Source: an uncultured Bacteroidales bacterium (GTDB taxonomy: Bacteria; Bacteroidota; Bacteroidia; Bacteroidales; Muribaculaceae). From it: a stretch of 11,825 nt of DNA. The notes under the pieces are model-generated. The model did no database searches. It saw only the letters and a list, made by a program, of their open reading frames with translations, and was not told the DNA's origin. Each line of letters opens with the position of its first letter. Within the stretch, counting starts at the first letter, position 1. Position numbers and translations under genes: made by a program. Below are positions 7,219-11,825 of this stretch, piece after piece. The stretch is taken from assembly GCA_900554845.1 (NCBI GenBank), contig USIY01000048.1, positions 1 to 11,825 of the forward strand, given 5' to 3'.

Positions 7219-7258
7219 CAAGGGTCGGAATCTACTCTCAGAAAGATTCCGACCCTTG
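7219..7258. terminator. 14-bp hairpin between converging genes
   Basis: CAAGGGTCGGAATC (7219-7232) pairs perfectly with GATTCCGACCCTTG (7245-7258) around a 12-base loop. It sits between the stop of the plus-strand remnant and the stop of the minus-strand receptor gene, where a bidirectional terminator would be expected. No strong U-tract follows on either strand. A competing 9-bp pairing exists between CGCAAGGGT (7217-7225) and ACCCTTGCG (7264-7272). Confidence 0.65.
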
Positions 7259-7288
7259 TTATAACCCTTGCGTCGCGATACTTTGTGG

Positions 7289-9760
7289 TCACTGCATGCC
7301 GCCCTCGCCGTTGTAGTCCTGCTCCATCGGTTCGGAATTGTTGGAGTGCTTGTCGCGCTTGGCTTTCATGTTTCCGAAGCTGTATTTGACAGTCAGACGC
7401 AGAGTGCGTCCCGCGCGCCACCGTTCGCTGTACTCCGAATAATCGTTGCCATTGACGGTGTTTTTCCATTTGCGCGAGTTGAAGATGTCTCGGCAGTTAA
7501 GCGAAAAACTCCAGTTGCCCAGTACTTTGCGTAGTCCGGCGTCCACGGACCATCCACCCTGATGGGATCCGGTGGCGGTTTTGTGTTCCGAACTGTATCG
7601 CCCGGTGGCCTGCAGACTCAAGTCCCATGGGAGCTTGACATTGGCCATTATACGGGCGTCCCACGCGAAGGAATTCTGTTTCTTGCCGCTCATTGTGACT
7701 TCCTGTCCCGACGGAGCCGTAAGAGTGTAATCCCATGCGCTGATGTGGCTGTTGTAGAGGTTTACTGTTGTGGTAAGGTCCAGCCAGCCCTTGAACAACT
7801 GGTTTTTGCCTACCAGCTCCACGCCGCTGTTGATCTGGCTCGACACGTTGGCCCATGTGGAGTACATCACGTCCCCGTCTTGATATGACACATGGTTGAG
7901 GATGTCGGACGACTGACGCATGTAGGCCGACACTGAGATCATGTGATATGTCCAGGATTTCAGGTAATTCAGCTCGAAACTGTTGGAATACTGCGGATTG
8001 AGCTCCGGATTACCGTAGCTTATGCTTGTGGGGTCGGAGATGTTGCGGAAACTGTTGAGCTGTCCTCCCCAGGGACGCCGTATGCGGCGAGTGTAGTTGA
8101 TTTGAAGTTCATTGTCATGCGGAAGCGCCAGTGACATGTAGACGGAAGGGAAAAGACTGAACTTATTGCGCTTGAATGTGGGCACATCCTCTCTTGACTC
8201 TCCGTAAGCCAGACTTTGCGAACGTATCTGCCATGCTTCCCCACGCAGGCCGGCGGAGTAACTGAAAATTCCGGCTTTTCCGCCAAGTGTGAAATATAGG
8301 GCCGACACATTGTTTGTGTAAATGAATCGGTTGTAAAGCGCCTGGTCAAGAACTGCGTCTTGTGATGTGGTGCCTCGGAAAGTGGTGTTGGGAGTGTTTT
8401 CGTGATTGTAATTCCCGTTGAATCCGGCTTCGATTTTTAAGTATTGGCTCAGAACGTTGGTATAATCAAGTTTGGCTTCCCACGAATTGTTGTTGATGGG
8501 CATTTCCTGACTCCTGTAGCTGGAGACAGGATCCGTCAGGTCGGGCCATGTTTCTGTTTCGCTGTAGTCGTTGAAGCTCGGACCGCCCCAATAATTGTAA
8601 CTCACAACGGCGTCCAGAGAATGGTTGTCGTTCCATTTGTGAGTGTATCCCAGCTCGGCGTGGGCTCCGCGGTTGTCCCCCCGGTTATGGCTGAGCTGTT
8701 CGTCGAGTGTCCATTGGTTAGGCATATTGGATTCATAAAGCGATGTGCTTTTGCCCCAGCGGTGGCCGAACATTCCGAATGCGTTGACGTAAAAATCATC
8801 GTTGTCGGTCATATGGTAGGTGGCTCCGAGTCTGACGAACAGGTTGTTGCCGTGGTTTCTGCTGCTGCCGGAGGAATGGACGAACGTGCCGTCAAGAAAA
8901 TCACGTTCCATCAGAGAGCCCCCTTTGTTGTGGCGCATGCGGAAGCCGACGCTGGCGAAGGTGTCCCATTTCCCTTTGTTGAGATTGATGTTGGCCGACA
9001 CGTTGCCGCCGCCTCTTGTGTTGGCGCTCAGTTCCGCGCTTCCGAAATATCCGGCGCGACGGTCTTTCTTCAGGATTATGTTGATGATGCCCGACGTACC
9101 CTCCGGGTTATATTTTGCCGACGGATTTGTGATGACCTCGATGCGGTCGATGCTTTCCGCAGGAATCTGTTCAAGAATCTGCGCACGGTTGTCGGCGGTA
9201 AGTCCGGAATCTTTACCGTTGATCCATATTGTCACCGAGGTGTCTCCCCGCAGCGACACCTCTCCGTCCTGGTCTACCTCCACGCTCGGGATGGATTCCA
9301 GAAGTTCGCTGGCGCTCGACCCCGCCGACGCTATGTTGCTGTCCACCTGGAACACCTTTTTGTCCAGTTCGAAACGCATCTGGCTGCGGATTCCTTCCAC
9401 AACCACTTCCTTCAGAAGTTTAGCGTCGTCCGTCAGGTTGACATTGCCTACGTTTACGTCGTGTCCCGACACGGTCACCGGCCTTTCCTGGTTGACCGAT
9501 CCCACATTGGTGATTTTGATTACATGCTTCCCGTCCGGCACGTTCTTAAGGACGAACGCGCCGTTGTCGTCGGTAACTGTATTGACCTGTAGCGGTTTGT
9601 TGGTTTTGGCGTCCCATAGCTGGACGGTAACAAAATCCATAGGTTCGCCTGACTCTGTGTTATATACATTTCCGCTGATATTGCCTTTGGCGTATCCCAC
9701 GCCGTTAATCGCCATCACGGCCGCTCCGGCAACGATGGCACCTCTTTTAATAAAATCCAT
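7289..9760 (-). CDS. TonB-receptor-like outer-membrane beta-barrel protein
   Basis: This is an 823-residue outer-membrane protein. Residues 1-25 form a signal peptide (MDFIKRGAIVAGAAVMAI). About 28-110 is a carboxypeptidase-regulatory-like domain (ISGNVYNTESGEPMDFVTVQ, TDDNGAFVLKNVPDGKHVIK). KEVVVEG follows, then a TonB-type plug (LLESIPSVEVDQDGEVSLRG, IDRIEVITNPSAKYNPEGTS, GIINIILKK), and then a long aromatic barrel of the OMP_b-brl_3 type ending near LRLTVKYSFG. About 30 charged residues extend beyond the last strand (MKAKRDKHSN, EQDYNGEGGMQ), which is usual in this subgroup. No SusD partner, TonB box or dedicated neighbour is visible, so the substrate is unknown. The gene is divergent from the HD-domain gene across a 135-base AT-rich gap. 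Confidence 0.88.
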   Translation of the reverse strand: MDFIKRGAIVAGAAVMAINGVGYAKGNISGNVYNTESGEPMDFVTVQLWDAKTNKPLQVNTVTDDNGAFVLKNVPDGKHVIKITNVGSVNQERPVTVSGHDVNVGNVNLTDDAKLLKEVVVEGIRSQMRFELDKKVFQVDSNIASAGSSASELLESIPSVEVDQDGEVSLRGDTSVTIWINGKDSGLTADNRAQILEQIPAESIDRIEVITNPSAKYNPEGTSGIINIILKKDRRAGYFGSAELSANTRGGGNVSANINLNKGKWDTFASVGFRMRHNKGGSLMERDFLDGTFVHSSGSSRNHGNNLFVRLGATYHMTDNDDFYVNAFGMFGHRWGKSTSLYESNMPNQWTLDEQLSHNRGDNRGAHAELGYTHKWNDNHSLDAVVSYNYWGGPSFNDYSETETWPDLTDPVSSYRSQEMPINNNSWEAKLDYTNVLSQYLKIEAGFNGNYNHENTPNTTFRGTTSQDAVLDQALYNRFIYTNNVSALYFTLGGKAGIFSYSAGLRGEAWQIRSQSLAYGESREDVPTFKRNKFSLFPSVYMSLALPHDNELQINYTRRIRRPWGGQLNSFRNISDPTSISYGNPELNPQYSNSFELNYLKSWTYHMISVSAYMRQSSDILNHVSYQDGDVMYSTWANVSSQINSGVELVGKNQLFKGWLDLTTTVNLYNSHISAWDYTLTAPSGQEVTMSGKKQNSFAWDARIMANVKLPWDLSLQATGRYSSEHKTATGSHQGGWSVDAGLRKVLGNWSFSLNCRDIFNSRKWKNTVNGNDYSEYSERWRAGRTLRLTVKYSFGNMKAKRDKHSNNSEPMEQDYNGEGGMQ

Positions 9761-9802
9761 ACTATTACGACCCGCCGGAACTGAATTAGATTAATTTATA
9801 TG

Positions 9803-9818
9803 AACATAAAAATATGTT
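9803..9818. repeat. Small inverted repeat in the divergent intergenic region
   Basis: AACATA (9803-9808) and TATGTT (9813-9818) flank AAAA in the 9761-9895 gap between the receptor and HD genes. The gap is AT-rich and must hold both promoters, but I found no full match to TTTG-N19-TAnnTTTG on either strand. The repeat could be an operator, but AT-rich sequence gives such palindromes by chance. Confidence 0.25.
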
Positions 9819-9895
9819 AAATTCGTTTATTGGATAAGCACTGCGGCTTGTGGTAGGGTGTAGATGTATTTATTATAGAGTATAATTGTATTTTT

Positions 9896-10435
9896 ATGTT
9901 GGATATAGACGCGATATATGGATTATGGTATGAGGAGGGGAGTGCGCTGAGAGTATTGCTCAGGACTCATTCGGAACTGGTGGCCCAGAAAGCGCTGGAA
10001 TGCGCCGACAGGCATTGTCTGGATGTGGACAGGGAATTTCTGGAGGAGGCGGCGCTGCTTCATGACATAGGCATAGTCAAGACGGATGCCCCCGGGATTC
10101 TGTGTTATGGCACGGAGCCTTATATCCGGCATGGAGTGATAGGCCGAGAGATGCTGGACGGCCTCGGATTGCACCGTCATGCTTTGGTGTGCGAGCGGCA
10201 CACGGGATCAGGGCTCACCGTAACGGACATTCAGGAACAGCATCTTCCCTTGCCGTTGCGCGACATGACTCCCCGGTCGCTTGAGGAGGAGCTGATATGT
10301 TACGCCGACAAGTTCTATAGTAAGTCGGGTGATTTTTACCGGGAGAAACCTTTGGCGCGTGTTCTGAAGTCGCTTGAAAAACATGGCCCTGAAACGGTTG
10401 CCCGCTTCAAGGCCATGCATGAAAAGTTCGGATGA
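9896..10435 (+). CDS. HD-domain phosphohydrolase-like protein
   Basis: This 179-residue soluble protein has the HD superfamily metal-binding set: H25 (RTHSELV), H56-D57 in LLHDIGIVK, H79 (YIRHGVIG), H102 (CERHTGSGL) and D138 (LICYADKFYS). HDIG-type domains bind divalent metals and usually hydrolyse phosphate esters, often of nucleotides. The natural substrate of this small, stand-alone version is unknown. There is no signal peptide or membrane segment, so it should be cytoplasmic. The start at 9896 has no Shine-Dalgarno site, which is normal in Bacteroidota, and an in-frame stop lies just upstream. It converges on ilvE with 13 bases between the stops and shares an intergenic region with the divergent receptor gene. 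Confidence 0.88.
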   Translation: MLDIDAIYGLWYEEGSALRVLLRTHSELVAQKALECADRHCLDVDREFLEEAALLHDIGIVKTDAPGILCYGTEPYIRHGVIGREMLDGLGLHRHALVCERHTGSGLTVTDIQEQHLPLPLRDMTPRSLEEELICYADKFYSKSGDFYREKPLARVLKSLEKHGPETVARFKAMHEKFG

Positions 10436-10448
10436 TTCAAACTGTGGA

Positions 10449-11477
10449 TCAATCCTCGCAGAGGATTTCCGTCCAGCCGTGCTTGTCTTCTATCTCGCCG
10501 TACTGGATGCCGCGGATCGTATCGTAAAGTTTCTTGGTCACGGGACCGGCTTCGGTCGCGTTGTACAGGAATTTCTTACCGGTGTCGAGGTCGTCGATTT
10601 CGCAGATGGGGGAGCATACCGCGGCAGTTCCGCAGGCACCGACTTCGTCGAAAGTCTCCAGTTCGTCATAGGCTATGTGGCGCTCCTCCACTTCCATACC
10701 CATGTCGCGTGCCAGCTGGCGCAGGCTCTTGTTGGTGATTGAGGGAAGGATGGTCTCCGACGCCGGAGTGATGTACTTGTTGCCGCGGATGGCGTAGAAA
10801 TTTGCCGCGCCGCATTCGTCAAGATATTTCTTCTCTTTGGGGTCGAGGTAAAGCATTACGCTGTATCCTAAGTCGTGGGCTTTGCATCCGGCCACGAGGG
10901 AAGCGGCATAGTTTCCGCCGATCTTGATGGAGCCGGTGCCTTTCGGTGCCACGCGGTCGTAATCGCGGCTCAGGCACACTTTGGTAGGCTTGAATCCGGC
11001 CTTGAAATATGGTCCTACGGGAGTCACAAGCATGACCACCATGTATTCTGAGGCGGGACTTACTCCGATTTTCGGACTGATGCCTATCTCAAGGGGACGG
11101 ATATAGAGGCTCGCTCCCGATCCGTAAGGAGGTATGATGTTCTGGTTCAGTTTCACAACGGTGCGTACCATTTCCTCGAAGAGTTCCACGGGCATGGGTT
11201 CCATGGCTATGCCTTCGGCGCTGCGCTGGAAACGTTTGGCGTTTTCATCCATGCGGAATACGCGTACTTTGCCGTCCTTTCCGCGGAAGGCTTTCAGTCC
11301 TTCGAACGCTTCCTGACCGTAATGCAGGCAGGAGGCGGCTATGTGCATCGGAATGTACTCGGAGTCGCTCACTTCGATCGGTCCCCATTTACCGTCCTTG
11401 AACGTGCAGCGAACATTGTAGTCGGCCTTTACGTATCCGAAAGGTAGTTCCGACCAGTTGATGTCTTTCGTATCCAT
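10449..11477 (-). CDS. ilvE: Branched-chain amino acid aminotransferase
   Basis: This is a 342-residue PLP enzyme of fold type IV. It interconverts leucine, isoleucine and valine with their 2-oxo acids, using glutamate and 2-oxoglutarate. The N terminus (LPFGYVKADYNVRCTFKDGK, ASCLHYGQEAFEGLKAFRG) and SASLYIRPL-like GASLYIRPLEIG match the larger, eukaryote-like BCAT branch. K185 in GTGSIKIGGNYAAS is the expected PLP-binding lysine, E221 in YLDECGAANF is the expected partner of the cofactor ring nitrogen, and EVGACGTAAV near the C terminus contributes the phosphate-binding loop. Length and all key residues are normal. Start MDTKDINW follows a short leader. TAAATTTA lies about 6-13 bases before the ATG but has no clear -33 partner. 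No ilv or leu genes adjoin it here. Confidence 0.96.
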   Translation of the reverse strand: MDTKDINWSELPFGYVKADYNVRCTFKDGKWGPIEVSDSEYIPMHIAASCLHYGQEAFEGLKAFRGKDGKVRVFRMDENAKRFQRSAEGIAMEPMPVELFEEMVRTVVKLNQNIIPPYGSGASLYIRPLEIGISPKIGVSPASEYMVVMLVTPVGPYFKAGFKPTKVCLSRDYDRVAPKGTGSIKIGGNYAASLVAGCKAHDLGYSVMLYLDPKEKKYLDECGAANFYAIRGNKYITPASETILPSITNKSLRQLARDMGMEVEERHIAYDELETFDEVGACGTAAVCSPICEIDDLDTGKKFLYNATEAGPVTKKLYDTIRGIQYGEIEDKHGWTEILCED

Positions 11478-11526
11478 GGGTATAAATTTAAGTGTTAGTC
11501 ATTCGCTAAGTTAAGGCGTGGCCCTG

Positions 11527-11825
11527 TCATACGGCTACTTTGCAGGTCAAAGTGCCGGTCTGCACTATGTACACACCGTGCGTTGGCACCTGAAACTGCT
11601 GGATGCCGGGATTGACGGTTTCGGAGCTGATGAGACGTCCAAGAATCGTGAAGATTTTTATCTGCACGGGGTGATTTGTGGAGATCTGGATGATGCCCGG
11701 AGCGGATTTTATTTCCAGTTCGTTTTCTCTCACCACCACCTTGGTGTCGTTGCGTTCCGTCTTTACGGGTTCCCAACCACGACCGAAGCCGCCGGCGGCA
11801 ACGGCCAGCGAAAGCATTGTTATGG
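11527..11825 (-). CDS. Small secreted protein with T9SS-like tail, cut at window edge
   Basis: The 3' end of the gene is here and the frame stays open to the window edge, so the true start is probably outside. The visible part reads ITMLSLAVAAGGFGRG, the end of a signal peptide, then WEPVKTERNDTKVVVRENEL. A single beta-rich unit follows, with IIQISTNHPVQIKIFTILGR, VNPGIQQFQVP and GVYIVQTGTLTCKVAV. The last unit has the layout of type-A T9SS sorting tails (V-x-I-[YF]-x-x-x-G-R, then GIYIV, then KVxV). An ATG at 11815-11817 is in frame but would halve the signal peptide. The mature protein would be only about 80-90 residues, close to a tail without cargo. DUF3244-like small proteins of Bacteroides are an alternative family. 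Function is unknown. It is co-directional with ilvE, 49 bases upstream. Confidence 0.7.
   Translation of the reverse strand, partial: ITMLSLAVAAGGFGRGWEPVKTERNDTKVVVRENELEIKSAPGIIQISTNHPVQIKIFTILGRLISSETVNPGIQQFQVPTHGVYIVQTGTLTCKVAV

Noticed and set aside
8444..9592. 382-codon plus-strand open frame opposite the receptor gene
   Set aside because: It mirrors the plug and barrel coding sequence. The translation is Val-, Ala- and Arg-rich without motifs, as expected from the codon use of the true minus-strand gene.
8820..9794. 324-codon plus-strand open frame with a Ser/Leu-rich, membrane-like translation
   Set aside because: It is the second antisense frame of the same receptor gene. The hydrophobic look comes from complementing Asn/Asp-rich codons.
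9838..9895. Possible small RNA or tRNA in the gap before the HD gene
   Set aside because: No cloverleaf, no TTCGA-type loop and no stable stem were seen. It is AT-rich promoter-like sequence only.
11495..11776. Alternative 93-codon minus-strand frame at the right edge
   Set aside because: It overlaps the frame that carries the signal peptide and T9SS-like tail and has no similar features.

Overview
The window looks like a chromosomal segment from a gut-type member of Bacteroidales. A Muribaculaceae-like genome is my best guess, but this is inferred from style and not tested. The evidence is a Bacteroidota-type LptD, a carboxypeptidase-regulatory plus TonB-plug outer-membrane barrel, short secreted proteins ending in a T9SS-like tail, the absence of strong Shine-Dalgarno sites, and two good matches to the Bacteroides promoter pattern (TTTG, about 19 bases, TAnnTTTG).

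Layout. Positions 1-72 hold the first codons of a leftward gene for a small coiled-coil-like protein, with its own promoter. Positions 167-2941 (minus) encode LptD, the outer-membrane LPS translocon, with a near-perfect promoter just upstream. Positions 3117-4007 (plus) hold a decayed ISAs1-family transposase. It has one in-frame stop, probably a 96-base insertion carrying an 8-bp tandem repeat, and no C-terminal third. Positions 4012-7177 are a visibly AT-richer accessory patch with two divergent damaged loci. The first, on the minus strand, is a secreted protein with a T9SS-like tail whose signal peptide lies in a different frame from its body. The second, on the plus strand, is a TIM-barrel glycoside-hydrolase-like gene fused out of frame to the C-terminal remnant of a second, paralogous gene. 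Two hairpins close this patch.

Core-like genes then resume. Positions 7289-9760 (minus) encode a TonB-receptor-like outer-membrane barrel. Positions 9896-10435 (plus, divergent) encode an HD-domain phosphohydrolase. Positions 10449-11477 (minus, convergent with the HD gene) encode the branched-chain aminotransferase IlvE. Positions 11527-11825 (minus, cut by the window edge) encode a very small secreted protein that is little more than a signal peptide and a T9SS-like tail.

How they fit together. LptD and the TonB-type barrel are envelope genes, and IlvE and the HD protein are housekeeping or metabolic. They do not form an obvious pathway. The accessory patch next to the transposase remnant reads as a decaying insertion between core genes. 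I did not find a convincing new defence, mobile or RNA system. The most informative structure is the collapsed tandem-paralog junction near position 6600.
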